Shown: in pieces, positions 26,396 through 34,098 of the stretch | Layout of the letters: every line of letters starts with the position of its first letter | Position numbering within the stretch: the first letter of the stretch is position 1 | Assembly (NCBI RefSeq): GCF_000296815.2 | Contig: NZ_CAIT01000004.1 | Location: 248,001-312,000, forward strand | Direction of reading: 5' to 3' | DNA: 64,000 nucleotides | Origin: Fibrisoma limi BUZ 3 | Lineage (GTDB): Bacteria > Bacteroidota > Bacteroidia > Cytophagales > Spirosomataceae | Notes under the pieces: model-generated | The model's input: only the letters and a program-made list of their open reading frames with translations | Told to the model about the DNA's origin: nothing | The model's database searches: none | Translations under genes and position numbers: made by a program

Positions 26396-29300
26396 ATGAA
26401 GCGGCTTTCTCTCCGAACAAAAAGCATATACGGCCTGCTCATCGTCTCGGCCATACTGATCGGTTTCAGTGCGTTTCAGTTTTATAGCGCCAAAACGCTC
26501 CAGCTAAAGCAGGGCGCGCACATTGTCCTGCTGGGTAATAACCTGGGCTCCCGGATGATGAATTACGATCATTTCGAGACCGAGATGCACCTGCGCTACC
26601 CCGACAGTCAACTGTTCATCCGCAACATGTGCGACGGGGGCGATACGCCGGGTTTCCGGCCGCACGCCAGCCGGTTCTCACCCTGGGCGTTTCCGGGGGC
26701 CGAAAAATTTCAGACGGAGCTGGCTACTCCGTCCGAAAGTGAAGGGCATTTCGAATCGCCGGATCAGTGGCTTACTCGCCTGAAACCGGATGTCATCATT
26801 GCGTTTTTCGGCTACAATGAATCGTTTCAGGGACCGGCCGGGCTGGCGAACTACAAGGCTGAACTTGATGCGTTCGCCAGGCATACACTGAATCAAAAGT
26901 ATAACGGTACAGCAGCCCCGCAACTCGCGCTTGTTTCGCCGATTGCTTTTGAAGATTTATCGGCCCTGTACGACCTGCCGAACGGCAAGAAAGAAAACGT
27001 GAACCTGGCGCTGTACGCCAAGGCCATGAAGGAGGTGGCCGATAAGAATAATCTGCTGTTTGTGGATGCTTTTACCCCTTCGCAGAAGTGGTATCAGGAA
27101 AGCCAGGAGCCGCTGACCATCGATGGCTTTCAACTGAACAATGAAGGCTACAAACGGCTGGGCGTTTTGCTGGCCGATCAGGTTTTCGGCAAAGTGCCGG
27201 CCAAAGCGGAGGCTAACCGAAAACTGGTGTACGATGCCGTCATTGAGAAAGACTGGATGTGGCATAACGACTTCAAAATCCCGAACGGTGTGCACGTGTA
27301 CGGTCGTCGCTACAATCCGTTTGGGCCGGATAACTACCCCGCCGAAATCGAGAAAATCCGGCAGATGACCGCAAACCGGGATACGGCTGTGTGGCTGGCG
27401 GCTTCGAAAGGACAAAAAATGGACCTGGAAGCCGCTGATGCCAGAACCCGACCGCTGCCGGAGGTTAAAACCAATTTCAATCCTCAAAAGAACGGAAGCC
27501 TGACGTATCTCTACGGGCAGGATGCGCTCAGCAAGCTTAAGGTTCCGGAGGGCTACAAAATTGAGCTGTTCGCGTCGGAGCAGGAGTTTCCAAACCTGGC
27601 CAAACCGATGCAGATGTCGTTCGACAACAAGGGCCGGCTGTGGGTAGCCTGTATGCCGAGTTATCCGCATTACAAGCCCGGCGACCCGAAGCCCGATGAC
27701 AAAATCATCATCTTGGAGGATACCAACAACGATGGCAAGGCGGATAAGGAAACGGTATTTGCCGATAAGCTGCACCTGCCGCTGGGCTTCGAAATTGCGC
27801 CCGAAGGTGTGTACGTATCGCAGGGCACGAATCTGAAGCTGTTTGTTGATACCAACGGCGACGACCGGGCCGATAAGAGCGAGATTCTGCTCAGCGGCTT
27901 CGACGATCACGACACACACCACAACAGCCACGCGTTCACCACCGATCCGTCCGGAGCGATTTACTCGGGCGAAGGGGTGTTCCTGCATACGAACGTAGAG
28001 ACGCCGTACGGGCCGGTTCGGGCAACCAACGGCGGTTTCTACCGCTACGCGCCCCAGCTCAAAAAACTGGAACGTACCGCGCAGCTTGCCATTCCAAACC
28101 CCTGGGGCATTGCCTTCGACGACTGGGGCCAGCCGTTCTTTGCCGAAACGTCCAGTCCGGACTTCCGCTGGATGCTGCCTGGATCGGTGCTGCCGCGCTA
28201 CGGCGAATCGACGCATAAGTCGAAGCAGCTAATCGAAGACGCGCACCGTGTCCGGCCGACCTCCGGGGTTGAGTTCGTATCGAGCCGCCACTTCCCCGAC
28301 GAAATTCAGGGCGATTACATGATTAACAATACCATCGGCTTCCTAGGTACCAAGATGCACACCCTGGAAGACGAGGGTACGGGTTACAAAAGCCGTCACC
28401 GGATGGATTTGATCGTGAGCGACGACCGCAACTTCCGGCCGGTGGACATGGAGTTTGCGCCGGATGGCTCGCTGTACGTCATCGACTGGCACAACATCCT
28501 GATCGGTCACATGCAGCACAACGCCCGCGACCCGCTGCGCGACCACATGCACGGTCGGGTGTACCGGATTACGTACCCGTCGCGGCCGCTGGTGCAGCCT
28601 GCCAAAGTTGCCGGAGCCAGCATTGACGAGTTGCTGGACAATCTGAAACTACCCGAATACCGCACCCGCTACCGCACCCGGCGCGAACTGCGCGGCCGGG
28701 ATGCCAACGAGGTGCTGGCGAAGCTGAATACGTGGGTCGCGAAGCTCGACAAAAACGACCCGCGCTACGAACACCACCTGCTCGAAGGCTTGTGGGTAAG
28801 CTGGGGCCTGAACAAAGTGGATCAGAACCTGCTGCGCCAACTGCTGAAAGCGAAGGACTATCGCGCCCGGGCCGCGGCCGTTCAGGTCGTGCGATACACG
28901 GGGCACCAGGTGCCTGACCAAGCCAATCTATTGATGCAGGCGGCTCGGGACGACAACAGCCGGGTTCGGTTAATGGCCATCGTAGCAGCTTCGTGGATTG
29001 GTCCGGAAAAGGGACTGCCCATTCTGGCCGAAGCAGCGAAAAAGCCCCTCGACGACTGGATGGTTCATGCTCACGAAGCGGCCGTAGTCCATCTGAAAGG
29101 CGAACCGGTGAAGAAAGAAAAGGAGATTGCCACTACGTCGAACCTGAAGGGCGAAGAACTGGCCCTGCATACGCTTGGTAAGCAGCTTTTTGCCAAAGAA
29201 GGCTACTGCATTACCTGCCACCAGCCCGACGGTAAGGGGCTGGCCGCGTCCGGGTTCCCGCCGTTGTCGGGTACCAAATGGGTGCTGGGCGACGAAGAGC

Positions 29301-29584
29301 GGCTAATCAAGATTGTTCTGAAAGGACTGATGGGACCGATTGAGGTAAACGGAAAAACCTACCCCGGCCAGGTGCCCATGACGCCCTACGGTGGTCTGAT
29401 GAATGACCGCGAAGTGGCGGCCGTGCTGACGTACGTACGGAATGCTTTCGGCAACCAGGCCCCGGCTGTTTATCCCGAGAAGGTTAAGAAAGTTCGGGCG
29501 ACTGTAGAAAGCAAAAAGGATTTTTACACGCCTGAGCAACTACTCAAGGAGCATCCGATGGAAAAGGATGTGTCTTCTCGATAA
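26396..29584 (+). CDS. PVC-type heme protein with degenerate SGNH domain, propeller and cytochrome c
   Basis: 1062 residues from the ATG at 26396, just after the ThuA stop; an earlier in-frame start would overlap ThuA by 95 bp. Order: membrane anchor (about 9-25), SGNH-hydrolase-like domain (about 35-290), propeller of the sugar-dehydrogenase-like type (about 400-740), HEAT-like helices (about 750-890), and a cytochrome c domain with C938-IT-C941-H942. In the SGNH part the nucleophile block reads LLGNNLGSR instead of GDS, and the DxxH block reads DGFQ, so Ser and His are both missing and the domain is probably for binding. Periplasmic oxidation of a carbohydrate is the likely role. Confidence 0.83.
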   Translation: MKRLSLRTKSIYGLLIVSAILIGFSAFQFYSAKTLQLKQGAHIVLLGNNLGSRMMNYDHFETEMHLRYPDSQLFIRNMCDGGDTPGFRPHASRFSPWAFPGAEKFQTELATPSESEGHFESPDQWLTRLKPDVIIAFFGYNESFQGPAGLANYKAELDAFARHTLNQKYNGTAAPQLALVSPIAFEDLSALYDLPNGKKENVNLALYAKAMKEVADKNNLLFVDAFTPSQKWYQESQEPLTIDGFQLNNEGYKRLGVLLADQVFGKVPAKAEANRKLVYDAVIEKDWMWHNDFKIPNGVHVYGRRYNPFGPDNYPAEIEKIRQMTANRDTAVWLAASKGQKMDLEAADARTRPLPEVKTNFNPQKNGSLTYLYGQDALSKLKVPEGYKIELFASEQEFPNLAKPMQMSFDNKGRLWVACMPSYPHYKPGDPKPDDKIIILEDTNNDGKADKETVFADKLHLPLGFEIAPEGVYVSQGTNLKLFVDTNGDDRADKSEILLSGFDDHDTHHNSHAFTTDPSGAIYSGEGVFLHTNVETPYGPVRATNGGFYRYAPQLKKLERTAQLAIPNPWGIAFDDWGQPFFAETSSPDFRWMLPGSVLPRYGESTHKSKQLIEDAHRVRPTSGVEFVSSRHFPDEIQGDYMINNTIGFLGTKMHTLEDEGTGYKSRHRMDLIVSDDRNFRPVDMEFAPDGSLYVIDWHNILIGHMQHNARDPLRDHMHGRVYRITYPSRPLVQPAKVAGASIDELLDNLKLPEYRTRYRTRRELRGRDANEVLAKLNTWVAKLDKNDPRYEHHLLEGLWVSWGLNKVDQNLLRQLLKAKDYRARAAAVQVVRYTGHQVPDQANLLMQAARDDNSRVRLMAIVAASWIGPEKGLPILAEAAKKPLDDWMVHAHEAAVVHLKGEPVKKEKEIATTSNLKGEELALHTLGKQLFAKEGYCITCHQPDGKGLAASGFPPLSGTKWVLGDEERLIKIVLKGLMGPIEVNGKTYPGQVPMTPYGGLMNDREVAAVLTYVRNAFGNQAPAVYPEKVKKVRATVESKKDFYTPEQLLKEHPMEKDVSSR

Positions 29585-29598
29585 CACGTTAGTTCAAT

Positions 29599-29632
29599 GT
29601 GACAAGTTCAAGCTGAACCTTGAACTTGTCAC
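29599..29632 (+). terminator. Hairpin after the ThuA/cytochrome pair
   Basis: GTGACAAGTTCAAG (29599-29612) pairs exactly with CTTGAACTTGTCAC (29619-29632) around a 6-base loop, 15 bp after the cytochrome stop. There is no strong T-run. Confidence 0.65.
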
Positions 29633-29654
29633 GTAAGATACCAAACACATTCCT

Positions 29655-30545
29655 ATGCCTTCAGCAACTGAATCAACCCAACGTTCACCCATTGGCTTCA
29701 ACGTATTAGCCTGGTCGGCCTCGATATCGGAGAAGATGCACCCGATCACGGAGCGGCTCAAAACCATAGGCTACGACGGTATCGAGTGCTTCATCGACAA
29801 CCAGGACGTCAGCGTCTATCGGCAATTTGGGGACCACTTAAATCAGCTTGGCTTACGGAGTACGACCGTGATGGTGATCGGGCCGGACGAAAACCCGGTT
29901 AGCGAATCGCCACAGGTCCGCGAAAAGGCGGTTACGTACCTCAAAGGAGCCATCGACCGGGCGCATGCCATGGGCGCTACGGTGATTGCGGGGCCCATGC
30001 ACTCTGCCTTTGCTACGTTCAGCCGACGGGAGCCACAGGCCGACGAGTACGCCCGCAGCGCCGAAGTACTGCATGCCGCCGGTGAGTACGCCAGACAGGC
30101 CAATATCGTGCTGACGCCCGAAGCGCTCAACCGCTTTGAGTGCTATTTGTGCAATACGATGGAGCAACTGGCGCACCTGATCCGGCTGACCGATCACCCA
30201 AACGTACGGGCCATGTTTGATACCCACCACGCCAACATGGAAGAAAAGCGCTTCCCGGAAGCGATCCGAACCATTGCGCCGGTACTGGCCCACGTCCACA
30301 TCAGTGCCAACGATCGCGGTACGCCCGGTGCCGATCACATCCCCTGGGACGAAACGTTCCGGACGCTGGCTGAAGTGAACTACACGGGTTGGATGACGAT
30401 CGAAGCGTTTACGCGTAATGACGTCGATTTTGCTAATTCGATCGGTGTCTGGCGTGAATACAACGACCCGTGGCATATTGCCGAAAACGGGCTGACATTT
30501 ATCAAAACGATGCAGGAGAAGTACGCGAAAAAAGAACTGGTCTGA
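29655..30545 (+). CDS. Sugar phosphate isomerase/epimerase (TIM barrel, 3-epimerase type)
   Basis: 296 residues, cytoplasmic. AP-endonuclease-2-like barrel with the metal site of ketose 3-epimerases: LTPEALNRFECY (Glu), VRAMFDTHHANMEE (Asp, His), HVHISANDRGTPGADHIPW (His) and WMTIEAFT (final Glu). It would epimerise or isomerise a keto-sugar, matching the oxidative scheme of the block. It is the last gene of the plus-strand catabolic block and converges with the LytTR regulator gene, 53 bp away, without an obvious terminator. Confidence 0.85.
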   Translation: MPSATESTQRSPIGFNVLAWSASISEKMHPITERLKTIGYDGIECFIDNQDVSVYRQFGDHLNQLGLRSTTVMVIGPDENPVSESPQVREKAVTYLKGAIDRAHAMGATVIAGPMHSAFATFSRREPQADEYARSAEVLHAAGEYARQANIVLTPEALNRFECYLCNTMEQLAHLIRLTDHPNVRAMFDTHHANMEEKRFPEAIRTIAPVLAHVHISANDRGTPGADHIPWDETFRTLAEVNYTGWMTIEAFTRNDVDFANSIGVWREYNDPWHIAENGLTFIKTMQEKYAKKELV

Positions 30546-30598
30546 GAAAGCCCGGTTGCCGAATCGTTGGTCTGCATTGCGGATACGTAAAGCCGTGA

Positions 30599-31339
30599 CT
30601 ACCCCTCTACGCGACGGAAAAACTCATCCCGGTAGGTGTCGCCGATAGGGATCACGGCCTTGCCAATATAAATCCGGTTGCGCTCGATGGACTCAATCCG
30701 GTTGAGCGCCACGATATACGATTTATGCACCCGCACAAAGCGACTGACTGGTAGCTTCTCTTCCAGGTGCTTCATGGTCTGCAACGTCAGCAGGCGAGTG
30801 GGGTTGGCGGGCTGGCCGGTGTACAGCGAAACGTAATCTTTTAATCCTTCGGCATAGAGAACGTCGGCCAAATCGACGCGCTGGAGCCGGTATTCCGTTT
30901 TAACGAAGATAAAGTCGGACGTAGCGGTGTCGGCAACAGCCGTGGCAGCGTCGGTAGGTTGACGAGGTTCCGGGGCGGAAACGGCGCCCGGGCTGGGAAG
31001 CAACTTCTGCACCGCCCGGTAGAATCGCTCGAACGAAATCGGTTTCAGCAGGTAATCAACTACGTCGTGTTCATAGCCGTCGAGAGCGTATTCCGAGTAG
31101 GCGGTGGTCAGGATGATACGGCAACGGTTACCAACAATTTTAAGAAACTGAATGCCCGTAAGCTCCGGCATCTGAATGTCCAGCAATACTACATCGACCT
31201 CACCCGCCTGTACGCGCTGCAAAGCTGCTATGGGGCTGGTGGTGGCCCCAACCAGTTGTAGAAACGGCACTTTGCCAACGTAGTCGCTCAGGATCGTAAG
31301 CGCCAGCGGTTCATCATCTACGAGTAAGGTACGGAGCAT
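30599..31339 (-). CDS. LytTR family response regulator
   Basis: 246 residues from the ATG at 31339 (MLRTLLVDDEP), preferred to an upstream start at 31366 because receiver domains begin this way. The receiver domain (1-120) has the acidic pair DD(8-9), phosphoacceptor Asp54 in VVLLDIQMPE, and the Lys in LLKPI. The C-terminal LytTR domain (about 145-246) contains FIFVKTEYRLQRVDLADVLYAEGLKDYVSLY and FVRVHKSYIVALNRIESI. It is encoded just after the LytS-type kinase on the same strand, its obvious partner. Confidence 0.92.
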   Translation of the reverse strand: MLRTLLVDDEPLALTILSDYVGKVPFLQLVGATTSPIAALQRVQAGEVDVVLLDIQMPELTGIQFLKIVGNRCRIILTTAYSEYALDGYEHDVVDYLLKPISFERFYRAVQKLLPSPGAVSAPEPRQPTDAATAVADTATSDFIFVKTEYRLQRVDLADVLYAEGLKDYVSLYTGQPANPTRLLTLQTMKHLEEKLPVSRFVRVHKSYIVALNRIESIERNRIYIGKAVIPIGDTYRDEFFRRVEG

Positions 31340-31441
31340 GGTGACAATGTGAATGGTCGTTGACAATGTCGGGTAACCGGAAAAGAAAGCAGCAGGCAGG
31401 ATCAGCTACCCAGACTCTCTCAGCGGCCCGGCATAAACTTA

Positions 31442-32514
31442 CTACAAACTTAACACGAGCCGACACGCGTAGGTCTGTTCGTCTTCGTCGACGTGCAGCG
31501 TGTACTGGTTGGGATACAGCAAATCCAGGCGTCGGCGAACGTTGGGCAGGCCAATGCCGCCCGTCGCGTCTTTCTGATGGTGGTTTTTTTGTTCAAAATG
31601 TCGGCCTGTAACTGCCCCTGCCGAACGCTCAGTTGAATAACGAGAGGCTGATTGGGATCGGTCAGGTCGCCGTGCTTAAACGCGTTTTCTACGAACGAAA
31701 TGAGCAGCATTGGCTCGATCCGATATAGGTCGGTGCTGCCTTCTACGTCAAACTGTACCTGCGCGTTTGGCACCCGAAGCTTCTCCAGATCAACCAGGTT
31801 GCGTAGGTACTGAATTTCCTTCGCCAGCGAAACTTTATGCGATCCCTCCCGGGTGGCCGTAGTATGGCCGTTTGTCGGTAGCGCGGGCCCGGCACTTTCA
31901 TAGAGCATATAGCGCATCAGTTCCGACAGCTTCAGGATAGCGCCCGGTGCGGCATCTGATTTGGTGTAGGCCAGTGCATAGATGTTGTTGAGCGTATTGA
32001 ACAGAAAATGCGGGTTGATCTGCGACTTCAGAAAAGCCAGTTCAGCCGTTGTTTTCTCATTGACCAGCGCCCGGCGCTCCTGCTGGTGGACAAACCAATC
32101 TTCGATCAACTTGAAGAGTATGCCCAGCCCAACAGCGGTAAAGGCGTAGTACTGATTATCCTGAATATAAAACCATACGGTTAACCCATCAGGATCGTAA
32201 TTCACTGAATTTATCAGGATAGGTGCCAGTTGCTGCTCAATCAGGTAACGAACCGTAATGAAGAAAAATAGCGCCCCGACTGAGCCGAGAAGAGCCGCCC
32301 AATACTGTCGACGGTCTAGGAAACGGTTCAGGATAACGACGTGCTCGAACCAGGCCGTAAGCAGAAAGACTACGTTGAACGAAATGCCAAAAAAGCTGTA
32401 TTGATACGCAACCTGACTGGGATTGATGAGGTTCAGGGAAATAGGCAACAGCAGGATACCAACATACAGTAGGTTGCGGGTACGGGCACGGTTGGATCGA
32501 ACGGATTCAGTCAT
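31442..32514 (-). CDS. LytS-type sensor histidine kinase, frameshifted near the C-terminus
   Basis: Start at 32514 (MTESVRSNRARTRN), followed by about four membrane helices and the kinase domain with phospho-His169 in QINPHFLFNTLNN. The N-box region FVENAFKHGD is intact. At an A7 run (31584-31590, minus strand) the frame breaks: read straight through, the end is a nonsense tail stopping at 31450. One extra A or a -1 slip restores NHHQKDATGGIGLPNVRRRLDLLYP and a normal end at 31442. That segment contains the GIGLxN ATP-lid motif needed for catalysis. Sequencing error, true inactivation, or slippage are all possible. Confidence 0.85.
31584..31590 (-). other. A7 homopolymer at the kinase frameshift
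   Basis: Seven A residues on the coding (minus) strand, read AAC AAA AAA ACC. A -1 slip or an eighth A in the message gives AAC AAA AAA AAC CAC CAT CAG, which restores the conserved kinase C-terminus. The IS3 element in this window carries the same A7 run at its orfA/orfB shift point. Confidence 0.8.
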
Positions 32515-32708
32515 GGCTATTAGTGTAAGGTAATACTGAGGGACGGAATATTCATCGTAGGCTGCAAATATGGGGCGGTACAAACGTCTGACTTGTGGAC
32601 CGGAAGCCCAACGCCGTTCGACCAACGCCCTTTTTTTGCCGACCAACCGGCAGGGTGCTCTGCGTGGACGTTGGACGATAAAACCAGTGGGTTTGTCGAA
32701 TTGAGTCG

Positions 32709-32737
32709 TTGACTGCCAGGGGTCTGCTTCACTTTTG
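32709..32737 (+). promoter_or_regulatory. Candidate promoter of the DUF5694-like gene
   Basis: TTG at 32709-32711, an 18-bp spacer and CACTTTTG at 32730-32737 (7 of 8 with TAnnTTTG). It lies 33 bp before the ATG at 32771 and covers the alternative upstream start. Confidence 0.5.
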
Positions 32738-32770
32738 TTGCATCAATCGCACAACAAAAAACGCAACCCC

Positions 32771-33820
32771 ATGAAAACGCTTACCACCTTCGTTCTCTTT
32801 CTCGTCGCCTTCTTCGCAAATGCCCAGAATCAACCCCTTGAGGTATTGATGGTGGGTACGTCTCACAGTTATGGCAAGCAGCCCGTTGAGAAATTCGACG
32901 TACTCATCGACAAGATAGCTGCGTTCAGACCCGATGCCGTATACGGTGAATTCCTGTCGCCCGAGGATTACGACGCTATCAAGGATTACTGGAATAAGAA
33001 AGCCATGGAAAAACGCTTTGCCTACCTCAACAGCCTCAACTATCCGGCACCGGCCAATCCAGATCGGTTCATCCGGCAAACGCTCGAACGGCTGCGCAAA
33101 CACCCTAACCTTCATCAGGATCGTATGAAACTGGCGCGAGCGCTGTATCTCAAGCACGACGTCGCCAATGCCCGGTACCAACTATACCGACTGGATAAAG
33201 CCCGGCCGAACTTCGGACCGGAGGAGGTGGCCGCTTACCAGGCTATCCTCGGTGTGCCGGATTCGTTGTACGGCAACCGTTCCAACGAATACCACAATAT
33301 TGTCTTTCCGTTAATGGACAAACTCGCGATTGATCAGCTTGGCGCGATGGACAGCCAACGCCACGACCTGACCTGGCAAGCGGCCTGGGACAAGGCGGAT
33401 GCGCTGTTTCGTACGTGGGAGAAAACGATGGAAGATACCACCTTGGCCGATGCCCGTCGGTATTCGGCGCTCATCACCCGAGCAAAAGCGCTGGGCAAAG
33501 CCGAAAAGGAAGCGGGCCTCGCCGGGAAAGAAACGTGGTATGTGAACTCACCCGACGGCGATGAACTCCTGAATATCGTCAATTTCTACGGTGCCCGGCG
33601 GTTGTTTGGTACCAAAGGGTTTCCTGAGCAGGAGATTGAGGCCATGCTCGCCCAATGGCAGAACCGCAACGACGACATGGTACGTAATACCGTCGAGCGG
33701 GCCCGCAAAGCCGGGGCAAAACGCGTCGTTGTGTTTGCCGGTGCCAACCACCGGAAAATTATGGTCGACGGCTTCCGGGCTACTCCAGGCGTGACCGTTT
33801 ATGAACTAAATTCTTTGTGA
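32771..33820 (+). CDS. Secreted DUF5694-like protein
   Basis: 349 residues from the ATG at 32771, where a clear signal peptide starts (MKTLTTFVLFLVAFFANAQ). The mature N-terminus LEVLMVGTSHSYGKQPVEKFD and the following FRPDAVYGEF resemble DUF5694, a family distantly like TraB/PrgY proteins with a G-[TS]-x-H motif near the start and a conserved C-terminal VVVFAGANHRKIM. No enzymatic role is established for the family. It stands alone between the divergent LytS kinase gene and a hairpin. Confidence 0.7.
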   Translation: MKTLTTFVLFLVAFFANAQNQPLEVLMVGTSHSYGKQPVEKFDVLIDKIAAFRPDAVYGEFLSPEDYDAIKDYWNKKAMEKRFAYLNSLNYPAPANPDRFIRQTLERLRKHPNLHQDRMKLARALYLKHDVANARYQLYRLDKARPNFGPEEVAAYQAILGVPDSLYGNRSNEYHNIVFPLMDKLAIDQLGAMDSQRHDLTWQAAWDKADALFRTWEKTMEDTTLADARRYSALITRAKALGKAEKEAGLAGKETWYVNSPDGDELLNIVNFYGARRLFGTKGFPEQEIEAMLAQWQNRNDDMVRNTVERARKAGAKRVVVFAGANHRKIMVDGFRATPGVTVYELNSL

Positions 33821-33900
33821 GGGTTCAAAGGCTGGATTGATGTGAGGTAGGGATGGTAAGCAGTCGAATCCATTGTTTACCAGCTTACTATGGTAGCTTT

Positions 33901-33931
33901 TTTGTCATCCCGAAGAATGAGGGATGACAAA
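33901..33931 (+). terminator. Hairpin of the TTTGTCATCCC repeat type
   Basis: TTTGTCATCCC (33901-33911) pairs exactly with GGGATGACAAA (33921-33931) around a 9-base loop. It works in both directions between convergent genes. The arm sequence is shared with the longer repeat at 42444-42534. Confidence 0.65.
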
Positions 33932-34016
33932 GTTTACAGATTTAAGAAGTTATCCATAACTCACCCCAAACTAGTGAGCGTTTTTCGGTAAGGCTATGTA
34001 TTCGACCTCACCCCAA

Positions 34017-34041
34017 CCCCTCTCTTTTTGAAGGAGAGGGG
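34017..34041 (+). terminator. Second hairpin between convergent genes
   Basis: CCCCTCTC (34017-34024) pairs with GAGAGGGG (34034-34041), followed by CTTTTG. The preceding CTCACCCCAA is found again at the repeat starting at 59642. Confidence 0.55.
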
Positions 34042-34098
34042 CTTTTGAATCTGTGTTTGTAACGAAAGTGCTGCGGGTGATGGAAATTGCCTTACCAG

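Noticed and set aside
26957-28216. 419-codon minus-strand ORF opposite the second cytochrome gene
   Set aside because: Mirror of a conserved coding region with GC-rich third positions; no signal peptide or family motif.
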